Assembly: GCA_018907035.1 (NCBI GenBank)
Contig: JACCIC010000062.1
Span: 1,328,501-1,392,500, forward strand
DNA length: 64,000 bases
Source: Sycobia sp. Sy_11
Taxonomy: Eukaryota; Arthropoda; Insecta; Hymenoptera; Epichrysomallidae
Reading direction: 5' to 3'
A program made the position numbers and the translations under genes. Positions 12,011 through 22,920 of this stretch are shown piece by piece. The notes beneath the pieces are model-generated. The model did not search any database. It had not been told where the DNA came from and was given only the letters and a program-made list of their open reading frames with translations. The first letter of the stretch is position 1. Each line of letters starts with the position of its first letter.

Positions 12011-12222
12011 GATAAATTAATAAATATTTCTATTGGTCATACAGTCCAATTAAATAAATTAAAAATAATACATAATAATATCAATATATATTTATATCAA
12101 TACTAAGGACAGTCCGACTGTCATTATAATTTCCAATTAATTATATATTGATATTATTGTGTATTAATTTTAATTTATTTAATTGGACTGTAAGACCAAT
12201 AGAAATATTTATTAATTTATTA
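12011..12222. repeat. Inverted pair of Penelope terminal-repeat tails (palindromic junction)
   Basis: The two arms, about 12011-12090 and 12141-12218, are near-perfect reverse complements. Each carries the repeat-family tail (AATAAATATTTCTATTGGTC and its complement). The centre contains the palindrome GACAGTC-C-GACTGTC at 12108-12122. The structure sits directly 3' of a minus-strand PLE coding remnant. A very similar inverted pair occurs at 63.76-63.96 kb. Confidence 0.8.
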
Positions 12223-12223
12223 A

Positions 12224-13312
12224 TTAAAGTTCTTTTAAACCAGAAGTAATATATGAACTACGTAAACTATATTTATGTTCATAAATTCTCTTTTTTAAAT
12301 TGTTGGTAGTTGTTGGTCCAATGTAGCATTCGTTACAATCCATACAATTAATTTTGTAAACAACTCCAGATTTTAAACATAAATCATTCCTATCTTTGCA
12401 ATTATTAAACAACTTACTTAAATTATTGCTATTTTTAAAGAAATTTTGAATGTTATATTTCCGAAAATTTATTTTAATTCTTTCAGATAATCCTCTAACA
12501 TATGGTAAAACAATAATTTTTATTGCTTTAATTTATTAATTTTATTGCTCTGTCAATGACACCATTCAGTGCTCCAATTTTGTTTCCGAATTGGTGGTGT
12601 GAATTAAAATCTGAAAATCTACCTGACCAAGTAGCTGTTCTATACCAATGAAGCTTCAGTTTACTATCACTACATCTAATGACATTGATGTCCAAAAAAC
12701 TCAAATGATTTCAATCTCCTTTGTAAATTTAATTCTGTCATATACAGAATTAAAAACACCCACCATTTCATCCACTAAAACTTCTGGAACAATTGTAAAG
12801 ATATCATCAACATATCTCTTATATATAATTGGTTCAAAAATTAATTTAAACAAAGCAATATTTTCTAATTTTTCCATAACTAAATTGGATATAACTGGCG
12901 ACAGAGGCGATCCCATTGGACATCCGTATTTTTGTTTATAAAAATTATTATCAAACAAAAAAATTGTGTTATTAAAAACTAAATTAATTGCCTTAAGAAA
13001 CTTAATCATTGTTAATTTTGTATGTAAATTAATTTCCTGTCATTTCTCTTGTATAATATCATTTAACAATTCTAAAGGTACCTTTGTAAACAAAGATACC
13101 ACATCCAATGAAATCATATTGTAGTTTTTCGGAATAATAATATCTTTTATTTCATTGTAAAAACACCAACTATCTTTAATATAAGAACAAGTTTTTCTAA
13201 CTATCTTAACCAATATATTAGATAAATATTATAAGTTGGGAAATTAAAAAAAGATACTATTATGCTCAATGTCACTTCTCTTTATGAATCTTGGGAAGCC
13301 CATATCATTTTT
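12224..13312 (-). pseudogene. Penelope-like element: reverse transcriptase plus GIY-YIG endonuclease
   Basis: On the minus strand the PLE reverse transcriptase can be followed in order. The upstream GLPKIHK core lies near 13290 and the SLDVVSLFTKVPLELL block near 13110. Then come GCPMGSPLSPVISNLVMEKL and the catalytic YVDD (KRYVDDIF) at about 12810-12930, and the late block SFLDINVIR, LHWYRTATWSGRF and FNSHHQFGNKIG. A GIY-YIG domain follows (SGVVYKINCMDCNECYIG). The reading frame is broken at several points. Compared with the 8.6-kb copy, about 60 residues are deleted between the RT end (near 12540) and IIVLPYVRGLSERI. The RT N-terminus is cut off at a terminal-repeat tail near 13313-13335. 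The two copies are close relatives but not identical. Confidence 0.88.
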
Positions 13313-13335
13313 CTATAAAAATATTTATTAATTTA
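13313..13335 (+). repeat. Fragment of Penelope terminal-repeat tail at 5' edge of PLE
   Basis: The sequence ATAAAAATATTTATTAATTT matches the tail of the terminal-repeat family and marks the point where RT homology stops. Confidence 0.5.
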
Positions 13336-13339
13336 TCTA

Positions 13340-14830
13340 CATACAGTAGACATAAGCACAATTAAAGTATTTTATTGTTTAGATGCCTGAAGTTTTTTTT
13401 ATAGATTTTAAGCTTCTCACAAGGGCTTATAGAATTTTCAATTTCGAATACTGTAGTTAGTCTTGTGTCGTCCTTTCGGTTGAACAGACGTCTTTTCTTT
13501 CCTCGTTTGAAATACAGTTTATGTTAAAAGATTATTTCGTGTATCTTTATTTTAACATTCCACCTAATATTTTTAATAAAAAGTCAATATGTACATTTAA
13601 AATACCTATTTTCAATCTATGTTTTTCAAATTCAACTTGTTTAAATTAATATTGAAAAACAAAACTTTTTCTAACCCTCCATTAGTGACGAAATGAACTT
13701 TATATACAGCATAATATCACTATATATGGATATGAACAGTGTGGGAATAGAAAAGAAAAGAACCTAAAATAACATTTTTCTCATGATAGTTTTAGGAAAA
13801 CGTATTATGCATTACTTATATATGAGAAAATATCAATTCACAAGTAAAATAGAGGACCCTACACGTATTTCTTGTTACACTCACTTCACTTGTTCGGAAA
13901 TAATATACCATCTACTTTCAGAAGATGGGGACCTTATTTAGGAAATAATCAGAGTTATCTCATTCAATTTGGACCAACTTCGTCATCAATATCTGATCAT
14001 AGTTTCTTTTTCTGAATGCGTAAAATTTATGCCCTCTATTTTAATGTGAAAATTATACACCGCGTATATAAAGTAATTGACTTTATTGCAGTACGTGAAT
14101 TGTTTGATAATTCCGTAAAATATTTATTATCCCAGGATCTTTTATCGGAAGTTGTTTTATTTTGCATTTCGGTATGTTTGTTTTCGGTATATATATTTCC
14201 AACTTTTAAAGTATTTAATTTTTGTTGAATGTAAAGTGATTCACTTATGCATAATCACTATACCGTAATTTTAATATTTGTATGTCCCGAGTGTAATTAA
14301 GATATACAGTTATTATCCGGTAGATAGTTGGGTGTCATTATAATTACTGTCTGGACCTACAGCTGCTTATACGTGCAAACTTGTAGCTCTGTACGTGTCT
14401 ATATCTGCTGTATTCCGTGTTCTATCTTGCAGTGCTTTGCATGCACAAAACCGTATATATTTGTATGTAATGACGTACGTGCGAGCTTCTTAAAGGTTTA
14501 GTTCTGTCTGAGCGATGACCAAGTAAGGTTTTAGGTCTTAGTTGACTTCATCATTAAGAATCTCAACTGTCTGTATTTTTCATTATTGTACACTATTTTT
14601 ATTTTAATAAACACAGATTATACCATAGTACTTATTTATTTACTGGATATTTGTTGGATACTTGCAATAATTTTTTTATAAATTATCAATTATAAATCTA
14701 TGTACTTCGTTGATCTTGAAACATGCCAAATCACAACGTTGATAGATAACCAAAAGAATAACGATGAAAGAAAGTATCTTGAATAATATTTACAGTTTGT
14801 TTCTGAATAATAAAAAATTTTTATATACTT
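13340..14830. other. Stretch without recognised genes
   Basis: AT-rich, with one 70-residue plus open frame (14016-14228) that has no recognisable features. I see nothing I can name. Confidence 0.4.
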
Positions 14831-14834
14831 TCAG

Positions 14835-15185
14835 TTTAGTTCCTGAGGATGAACCGTAGAGGTTCGAAATGTCGGACACCAAAGGTCAATCTAAATTTAA
14901 GGTGGTGGGGGCAGTCAGGTTGTCCTTTATTAACAGAGAATATTGTTTTTATTATTTATATTTCATTTTATATATTACTTTATTTTTATATTTTATTATT
15001 AATTTTATTTTATTTTTATGTTTAATTTTCTGATATAATTTATTGTAGTAATAAGTTTTATTTAAGATTCTACGGGGGAGAATATAAACAAGGACAGTCT
15101 GACTGTCATTATTTAACTAATATATTATATTATAAAGACTGTAAGACTGATAAAATATTTATTAATTTTATTAATTTATATACTT
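14835..15185 (+). repeat. Penelope-type terminal repeat (copy 5, best preserved)
   Basis: This copy has, in order: the CTGAGGA hairpin motif with GAAA, AATTTAAGGTGGTGGGGG-CAGTCAGG, an AT-rich spacer of about 130 bases, GATTCTACGGGGGAGAATAT, the palindrome GACAGTC-T-GACTGTC (15093-15107), and the tail GATAAAATATTTATTAATTT. It stands alone with no PLE ORF next to it. Confidence 0.8.
14843..14869 (+). other. Hammerhead-like hairpin motif (best copy)
   Basis: CTGAGGA (14843-14849) matches the hammerhead CUGANGA core. It is followed by one T, a perfect 5-bp hairpin (GAACC 14851-14855, loop GTAGA, GGTTC 14861-14865), and then GAAA (14866-14869). Terminal repeats of Penelope-like elements are known to carry hammerhead ribozymes. 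The extra T before the stem and the lack of an obvious closing stem and cleavage site leave activity unproven. Confidence 0.45.
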
Positions 15186-15189
15186 CCAA

Positions 15190-16210
15190 TTTAAATGTTC
15201 TAAGTAATATTTAGAATGAAGATGATTGTTTATTTCATCAGATTCAAGGAATTCAATTCCCTTTCTTAAGGCTTGCAGTATTTTTATTATGTTGGCCATA
15301 GTTTAAATAATAAAATTTGCAAAGCCATGTTGATTTATAAAATTTCTTCCACAATACCGATTTATAATATACAATAACCATAACGTTATCATAACCATAA
15401 CATGCAATTATTAAGTGTATAATAATTTTTGTTATAATACTTCATATATTTCATGCTATTTTGAATTACGAACGCGTCGAATTGTCGAATGTCGTCTGTC
15501 AGCTCGCCTGTATGGCAGACATTGTACTTCCGGCAACACACGATATGACCGCTTTTGTAATTAAATATATTTCATCAAAATTATCATTGACACTTAACTT
15601 TTAAGATATCATTAAAATTTTTATGAAATAATCAATACGCGTCTCATTTATGAATAGGATCTTTAATTTTTTGAGAGGTTTATTAATAAAATAAATCTCA
15701 TTTCCGGCGGCTCTCTCATAAGAGTTAATGCTAAATGAAGTTCAATTTCTGACATGCAAAAGGCAATGCAACATTCTCAACTTTAGTAATCTTTTGTAAT
15801 TCTTTCAAACTATTTACATACATTATGATGTTTCTTTTATTCTATAAACAATATAATATCAGAATATTGTATAAATATTAATTTTTTCGATTGTAGTAAT
15901 TGCAACTTACACCCGAATTAAAATGTTCATTTACTAGCCAGAAACAAGGTTCCAGCTTTAAATCTCTTTTCTACCCCTTTCTTAATTTTATTGATAAGGT
16001 TCACATTTTTTATTCTGAGTTTTGCATAGTTTCCAGCCATGATAGTGAATTCTATTTTTAATACCTAGTAACTACTTTTCAACTTATTGAAAATTGTTAA
16101 ATTTCTACTAGGGATATCATTTGATTACAAAGAATTTTTTTAATAAATAAATTTATTTCTGAAAAGTGTATTGCATAGATATTGTATAATGAATAAAGTA
16201 TTATAATTTC
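15190..16210. other. AT-rich stretch without recognised features
   Basis: No gene or mobile-element signature was seen here. Confidence 0.45.
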
Positions 16211-16270
16211 ATAAAAGTACATTATCAAGGATTAAATTAATAGAATCTTTGCTACACACTTGGTGAAACG

Positions 16271-16528
16271 TAATGAAATATAAATTAATCTAATTAAGGA
16301 ACACTTAATAAGTACACTTGGATATGTTCACAATTTTTATTTATTTTGAGAAACTGGCAGCTGTTTTGACTATAACTTCATCTTCAAAGTTGTAACTTAC
16401 ATTTGTAACTTTGAATATGACGTTATAGTTGAAACAGCTGTCAGTTTTTTAAAATAAATAAAAATTGTGCACATATCCAAGTGTACTTATTATGTGCTCT
16501 TTACACTATATTAATTTATATTACATTA
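16271..16528. repeat. Foldback element (about 125-bp inverted arms)
   Basis: The left arm from 16271 and the right arm ending at 16528 are reverse complements over about 125 bases at roughly 90 percent identity. Both contain AAGTACACTTGGATATG and ACAATTTTTATTTATTTT, and only a few bases separate them near 16397-16402. The structure could form a long hairpin. A 13-bp direct repeat, TACATTATCAAGG, lies at 16218-16230 and 16522-16534 and may be the duplication made by a slightly larger insertion. No coding capacity is present. Confidence 0.85.
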
Positions 16529-16539
16529 TCAAGGTATAA

Positions 16540-17705
16540 ATAAATTTTTTTGACGGTGATAAAAGAGTTTTCGTACAACATTTGTGAAATCAGGTGAAAC
16601 CGCATGGTTCAGTCCAAGAGTAATTTATATGTGGTTAAAAATAATTATGATTATCTTATGTCATTATTTATTTCTTTGTAGTTCAACTAAGTATATTATT
16701 CGAGTTGGCATTAGCAGGCACAGAAAATAATTTTCATATTGCGAAAGGTGATTTTGCGCCAGTGTCAACACTTATAGACAACGTATCATAAGTTTATTTT
16801 TTCATTGCTTCAAAAATACAGCTTCGTTGAGAACATCTATGGTTGTATTAGCGATGAGAAGAAGATTAGAATTTATTTGAAGATACCAAATTAATTTACT
16901 TTAAAAGTGTATATAGATGTGACTAATTCGTTATCTGACGATCAGTATTTTTTTTCTATCGAAGGTATTGCTTAAGCGGCGAGTGCTGTACAAATTTGCG
17001 TTATAGCGCTCCTAACTTGGTATACACTTCTCAATATATTATAAGACGTATAACATTTTGAATAAGTTTTACTCAAAAAAATTTGTTTTGAGTATAATTA
17101 AAATTAATCAGTTTTTACATTTCTAATAATAATTAAAATACTGCCCAGTAATTTAATCACAGACTATAAAAATCTAAATAATTGCCATAGTTTCTAATAA
17201 ATTTTTCAAGATGAATGAAAAATAAAGTTAAAAAAATTGTTCTAGTATTGTAATAGTTTTAAGATTTTTACAGCCTACAATTAAATTACTAGGCATTATT
17301 GTAATTTTATTATCAAATTTTTTTCCATGTAATTATTTTATCTGATTTAATATCTAAAAGACAATAATACATTTATTTATAAAACTCTCTTTTTTATAGA
17401 TGTATGTTTCGAAAGAATTGAATATAAAATTTACCTTTTCACTGATCACAATTAAAATTTGACTATTGTAACCTATTCCGATAAATTTTTAAATATGTTG
17501 CTAAAGCTTCTTTAGGTATTGATTATTACGTATGTTCAAAAAAATAAGTAAAGTATTTTTTTTATTTCTGTATATTTCTGTATATTTAATCACTGTTGAG
17601 ATTGTTTTTCTAATATAAATACTATACAAAAATCTTACATTTATGAACAGATTAATTTTTATGTTTAAAGTAAATAATAATTAATAATTCTTATGACAGT
17701 CGTTA
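16540..17705. other. AT-rich stretch without recognised features
   Basis: No gene or mobile-element signature was seen here. Confidence 0.45.
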
Positions 17706-17944
17706 ACTATATTTTTTTATTTTTTTTTATTGTTTTATATTTAGTCGCATCCCTCATACTGAGTATTAGCGACCTTTACACTTATAGATACATTAAATTA
17801 TATACATTTATTTACATACAAGATTTTCATTTTCGTTACAATTTGTTGAAAGAAGATTTTAACTTATGCTAATATTTATATTAACTGTTTTATATTTATT
17901 TTACTAATAAAATTAATAACGTTTTTACAATGTTTACATCCACT

Positions 17945-18173
17945 TAGAAGATCAGCGATAGTATTTTCCTATAGATTACTATTTTTCCTTTCGGTAGCGT
18001 ATTTTGGGCATTCGATTAATATATGCTCAATTGTTTGAAATATATTGCAGTATTTGCATGTGTTTCTTGGTTCTTTGTTTATTAGATGTTGGTGAGTTAA
18101 CCACGTATGGCTGATGTGCAATCGGGTTATCAGCACTTGGTCTTTTCTATTAAATGTTGTTGTTGGGTTTGGC

Positions 18174-18231
<58 letters not shown>

Positions 18232-21200
18232 TTGTATATAGTGTAAGTTTGTTTTTTTGCTATTGATCCATTTCATATTCCATTTAGTTTTAATTTTCAT
18301 TTTAATCAGTTTTCTCAGATCTTCATAGGTTATAATTTGACAGTCCATGGGAAATTGTAGTTGGCTTGCAGGTCTTTCTGTTTCTTTTATGGTTTTTGTT
18401 GCGTTCGCTTTGATAGTGGTTATTTTCACTTTATCCATGATTTCGTAGAGTTCGTTAAGTATTACTCTTACTGTTGTTGTTGTCCTCGTAGCGTACATTT
18501 CCAGATTTTTTAGTGCTGCCTCATCCAGGTGTAGAATAAGTTTGTTTTCGGAATTTCTAATAATTTCTGTAGCCTTAATAATTGGAATCGCTTTGCATGT
18601 TTCTGTGCTAAACCATCTAGGCAGTTTATATAACATTTTTTCACCGTTTGGTAATATTACACTAATTCCTTTTGCACTTTGAGATATGTGGTATCCTATA
18701 TATATGTGTTGGTATTCTGTCGTCTATACGTTTTTTTTGTCTATATATTTAATCTGGTCTAGAAAGTTTATCCATGGGCAGAATTTTAGTTTTGTATATT
18801 GAAGGAGCCTTTGAACAGAAATTCCATTTTGTTTCATGTATTCATATACTCTTTTTTTAAATGAATTTTTGGTGTTTTTCCTTTCATCTATAGTTTCTAC
18901 AGCATTATTTTTTAGTAAGATGTATGTTTGATTTTCTGGATGAGCTAGAATTTTTATTGCGTAGTTTAGTGTGATGTTAATTCTTCTTATGTATAGTGGT
19001 TGTGTTTCACTTTCGGCTAAAATACTAGTAACGGGGCTAGTTCTAAAGGCACGGGTGGCAATTCTCATTGATGTGTTTAATACCGGTTCTAATATCTTGA
19101 GAGTATTTTTATTTGCAGACCCGTAGGCTGCGCATCCATAGTCTATTTTTGACTAAATTATTGCTTTATACGTATTTACTATTGTTTTTTGATTTGTCCC
19201 CCAACTTTTTGCAGAAAGAACTTTTAATATATTCATTCTCGATAAGCATTGGTCTTTTAAGTTTCTTATATATAATCTCCATCTAAGCTTGCTGTCAAAT
19301 AAAAGCCCTAAGATTTTGATATCGTTTACTATCTTGATTTTGCATTGATTAATGCACAATTCACGATTTTTAACAATTTTTTTTTGTTTTTCCATTTTGG
19401 AATACAACTGCTTGCGTTTTCGTTTCAAAAATTTTAAATCCATTAAGTGCAGTAAAGTTTTGAATATTGTTTATATTCTTTAGCATAATTGTTTTACTTG
19501 ATTTTAGATTTTTCCCCTCAACAAAAATAGTTATGTTGTCTGCGAATATTGTAATTTGAACAGGTTTTGAGATTGCTTCATATACGTCATTGATACATAG
19601 TAGAAAAACAGTAACACTTATTACTGAGCCTTGTGCTACTCCATTGTCAATCGTTTGAAGTTGAGATAAATGATTATTTACTCTTACCTGTATTTGTCTT
19701 TCTGAGAGAAAATTTTTAATGAAGTAATACATTTTTCCGTCAATTCCGTGTTTTAGAAGAAATGCTAATACTGTTTTCCTCCAAATAAGGTCGTACGCTT
19801 TTTCTAAGTCTAGGCATACTGTTAATAAGTGGTTGTTTCTAACTAAACAATCATTTGTAGAGCAATATTGTCTAAATCCACTTTGTGCACTTGTTAAAAT
19901 ATTATTTGATTCTAGATACCACTTTAGCCTTTTGTTAATTATTTTTTCCATTGTTTTGCATAGGCAGCTTGTTAGAGCTATAGGTCGATAGCTTTCCTTT
20001 TTATTCTTATCTTTATTTGGTTTCAGAATAGGTACTACAATTGCTCATTTCCGTGAACTAGGCAGTATGTCATTATCCCATATATGATTGAGAATTTTTA
20101 ATAGACAAATAGTGCCTTTTGGGGGTAAGTTTTTTAAGAATGAGTTCGCTATACCATCAGGGCCAGGACTGCTATTTTTGCTTGATTGCAAAGCTGTTAT
20201 TAATTCTCTCATTGAAATTTCCATATTCAGCGAGAAATTGTTATCAGTTATATTTATATTGTCGAACTCTTTTTCCTTTTGTGCTTTATGTTCTAAAAAC
20301 TTTGAGTCGAGATTCTCATCGCTGGAGTTTTTGCAAAATTTTTAGCTAAAACATCTGCTATTTCTGTCGGATTCTGAGTAATTTTTCCATTATCATCGAT
20401 AGCATTTATATGCGTGGATTTCTTCTTGCCTTCAATCGATTTTATTTTTTTCCATATATCTTTGGTTGTTGTTTGGTTATTAATTGTATTTAGTTATGCT
20501 ATCCATGAGTTCCTTTTGTTAATTTTAATTGTTCTTGAGGCTTCCGCTTTTAACTTTTTAAATTCTATTTTATTTTCCTCGCTTTTTTTCTTTTTGTACC
20601 TATTAAGAGCTTTTTTTATATTTTTTTATCGCCTCTTCACATTCGGTATTCCACCATGGCGTGTGATATTTTTGAGTCGTTCCCTTTGTTTTAGGTATTG
20701 ATTGTTTTGCGGCTTCGAGAAGAATTTACGAGAACTTTTGTGTTACCTGATTGATATCTGTTTTACCTGTGTTTAAAATTTCTTCTAATTCGTCATTAAA
20801 TGTCTCTATTTTATTCGATACGATATTTGTATATTTTTCCCAGTCGGCTTTATGGAATTTCCATCTATTGTAGTTTAGTTTTTGAACTGTAATTGAGAAG
20901 CTCGTGGTTATAATTATGGGAAAGTGATCGCTCCCATAGAGTTCTTCTAAAGCTTGCCATTCTAAGTGATTTGCTATTTTACTACAACATAAGGTGAGGT
21001 CTATGTCATTGAGACGACCGCTACTTACATTGAAGTGAGTTGGCGAGTTATTGTTTAAAATAATAATATTATGGTTAGCTATAAGTTCTGCGATGAGTCT
21101 GCCTCTTTTGTCAGTTTTATATGACTTCCATAGCGAGTGATGGCTGTTAAAGTCTCCAAGTAGTATAAAAGGTGAGGGCAGTTGTTTTAATAGAAGCTCA

Positions 21201-21565
21201 ATTTTTGTTATATTTAACTTATAGCGATTACTTAAATATATACTGCAAAGGTGGATTTCTTGATTTCCAATTTTGGTTTTAACCCCTACAGCTTCAATAT
21301 TAGTTTTAAGGGGAATACTTTGGCTGTGCAATGTATTTTTTATTAATACTGCCACACCTCCGTTTGCATTATTGCAGTCTGTTCTATTTTTTCTAAAGCA
21401 TGCATAATTTTTAGTATTAATAGCGTCATTTTCTTTTAACTTTGTCTCTTGGATACAAGCAATTTCAATATTATTTCTATTTAATAATTCTTGTAGAAAT
21501 TCGTAGTTGTTTTTGATTCCATTAATATTCCATTGTAATATTTTACATTGTTCTAAATTATACAT
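17945..21565 (-). pseudogene. LINE X ORF2: endonuclease, reverse transcriptase, RNase H-like, C-terminal zinc finger
   Basis: ORF2 would nick the target and copy element RNA into DNA. An AP-type endonuclease occupies the first ~235 residues (ILQWNINGI, CIQETKL, GDFNSHHSLW, DIDLTL, GSDHFPIII). A single in-frame TAA at 20726-20728 stops it, and the same frame then continues through TPWWNTECEEAIK. Reverse transcriptase follows (SSPGPDGIA near 20150, SYRPIALTSCLCKTMEKII, SAQSGFRQ, VCLDLEKAYD, GVAQGSV). The catalytic motif reads FADN instead of YADD near 19540. Residues after the RT include a region with an RNase H-like layout but without its catalytic residues (18722-18240). The C-terminus has LITRLHISHTWLTHQHLI and a C-x2-C...H-x4-C finger near 17960-18110. 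The copy is inactive. Confidence 0.85.
18176..18228. repeat. (TA)n microsatellite within LINE X ORF2
   Basis: About 50 bases of TA interrupt the C-terminal part of ORF2 and translate as Ile-Tyr repeats. The LINE sequence resumes on both sides. Confidence 0.95.
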
Positions 21566-21600
21566 TTTTCTTTAATTTAATTAATTTTTCTAACAATCAG

Positions 21601-22920
21601 TTAATTGACTTCTGAATCGGAGTTCTCAGGCGTATCAACGGGAGTATCGTTTGGTGTGTGATTCGGTTTAATATTATTTATTATGTTTATTATTGAAGTA
21701 CACCGTCGTTTAATATGGGAATCTCGAGCGTTTGGGTAAATATCTAGTTCAAGGAATTTAATGAATTCATTTGTGTCATTTGTATATTGATTAATCATGC
21801 TTACTATATTGCGGACACCTTTGGAGCTTTCTAAGAAATGTTTAAACTGGTCATAGCTTAGCAAGGTGTCTCCTTGGTTCAAATAATTTTTGAGCGCACT
21901 GAGTTGTACATCAATTTTATTTTCTATCGGTTCTTTTGCGTTATTGCTACTGTCACTCTTTATTTTGGCAGGCTCATTATTTTCAATTGTTTCACTTTTA
22001 TTTTTCTTGTTTGGGGTTCTGTCTTTAATATTGGTTTTATTTTCATTGACCGCTTTATATATTTCGCTTTGGGATTCGGTCGAGCTTATTATCGAATGAG
22101 TTCTTTTTTTGTCTTGCTTCTGTGTTTGCATTAGTTCGGAATTTAAGTCGATATTTGTCTCGTTTGTTTTTGATCTCTTTTTAACTATATCATTAGTGAT
22201 GTGACTTGTAGTATCGGTGTTATTATTGTATATGCTACCTATCTTGGATTCCTTCGTATGATTGTTTACGGCTTCGGAACTACTACAGTTTCTTGCAACA
22301 TGTCCTTTTATATTACAGACAAAGCATTTCAAAACTTCTGTGCTTGAAAATATATAATAATCCATATTATTGAAGTTAATTCTGAAAACTTCTGGGATTT
22401 TTTTAACGTCTTCTGGTTTTACGTATATTTGTCTTCTGAAGCTCTCTACATGATTATATCCGTCTTTGCTTATGTTTGCCCTCAATGTTGTAATAGTAGA
22501 TACGGGATATACTTTTAGATCGGTTAGTATATTTTCAAGTGCAAAGTTCGGTAATTCTGTCGGAATGTTAGAGAATATAATTCTTTTATTTCGAGATATA
22601 AGCGGTCTGAGATTTACTTGTTTTCCATTGATTAGTATACAATTTTGGTTAGCTGTTATATGACTTACAAGCTCCTTACTGCTTACATACGCGCAAATTC
22701 TATTATTAGAAATTCTAGACGCACTTAACACATTTTTCTTTTCCACTAAATCACCAATTGCACAAATATAATCGGTTAGATTTAAGCCGTCAGCGCAATC
22801 GAGAATTGTACCTTGCTCTCTTTTCACTGATGCTGCAGTTGCATAGCCACTGCTATTTGGTATCTCGATTTTAAACGTTGGAATAGTCGATTGTGTTCGT
22901 CCTCCTGACTGTGACGCCAT
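21601..22920 (-). CDS. LINE X ORF1 protein, zinc-knuckle RNA-binding (intact frame)
   Basis: This is an uninterrupted 439-residue frame starting at an ATG 35 bases before the end of the GC-richer leader. In LINEs of this group the first protein binds element RNA and forms the ribonucleoprotein particle. The central region (about residues 95-195) has the conserved pattern RPLISRNKRIIFSNIPTELP, then ESFRRQIYVKPEDV, then FNNMDYYIF. A CCHC zinc knuckle follows, CFVCNIKGHVARNC (C-x2-C-x4-H-x4-C), at about residues 199-212. The C-terminal half is rich in Asn, Lys, Ser and Thr and looks disordered. The stop lies 35 bases before the ORF2 start. It is homologous to the broken ORF1 at 43.3 kb. It is the only long intact reading frame in the window, although its ORF2 is dead. 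Confidence 0.85.
   Translation of the reverse strand: MASQSGGRTQSTIPTFKIEIPNSSGYATAASVKREQGTILDCADGLNLTDYICAIGDLVEKKNVLSASRISNNRICAYVSSKELVSHITANQNCILINGKQVNLRPLISRNKRIIFSNIPTELPNFALENILTDLKVYPVSTITTLRANISKDGYNHVESFRRQIYVKPEDVKKIPEVFRINFNNMDYYIFSSTEVLKCFVCNIKGHVARNCSSSEAVNNHTKESKIGSIYNNNTDTTSHITNDIVKKRSKTNETNIDLNSELMQTQKQDKKRTHSIISSTESQSEIYKAVNENKTNIKDRTPNKKNKSETIENNEPAKIKSDSSNNAKEPIENKIDVQLSALKNYLNQGDTLLSYDQFKHFLESSKGVRNIVSMINQYTNDTNEFIKFLELDIYPNARDSHIKRRCTSIINIINNIKPNHTPNDTPVDTPENSDSEVN

Noticed and set aside
18130..18240. C-terminal Ile-Tyr run of a LINE X frame
   Set aside because: It is a translated (TA)n microsatellite, not part of the protein domain.
20088..20701. Plus-strand frames at 20.1-20.7 kb
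   Set aside because: The minus strand here encodes reverse-transcriptase motifs of LINE X; the plus frames are shadows.
21874..22663. Plus-strand frames opposite LINE X ORF1
   Set aside because: They are antisense shadows of an intact, recognisable ORF1.
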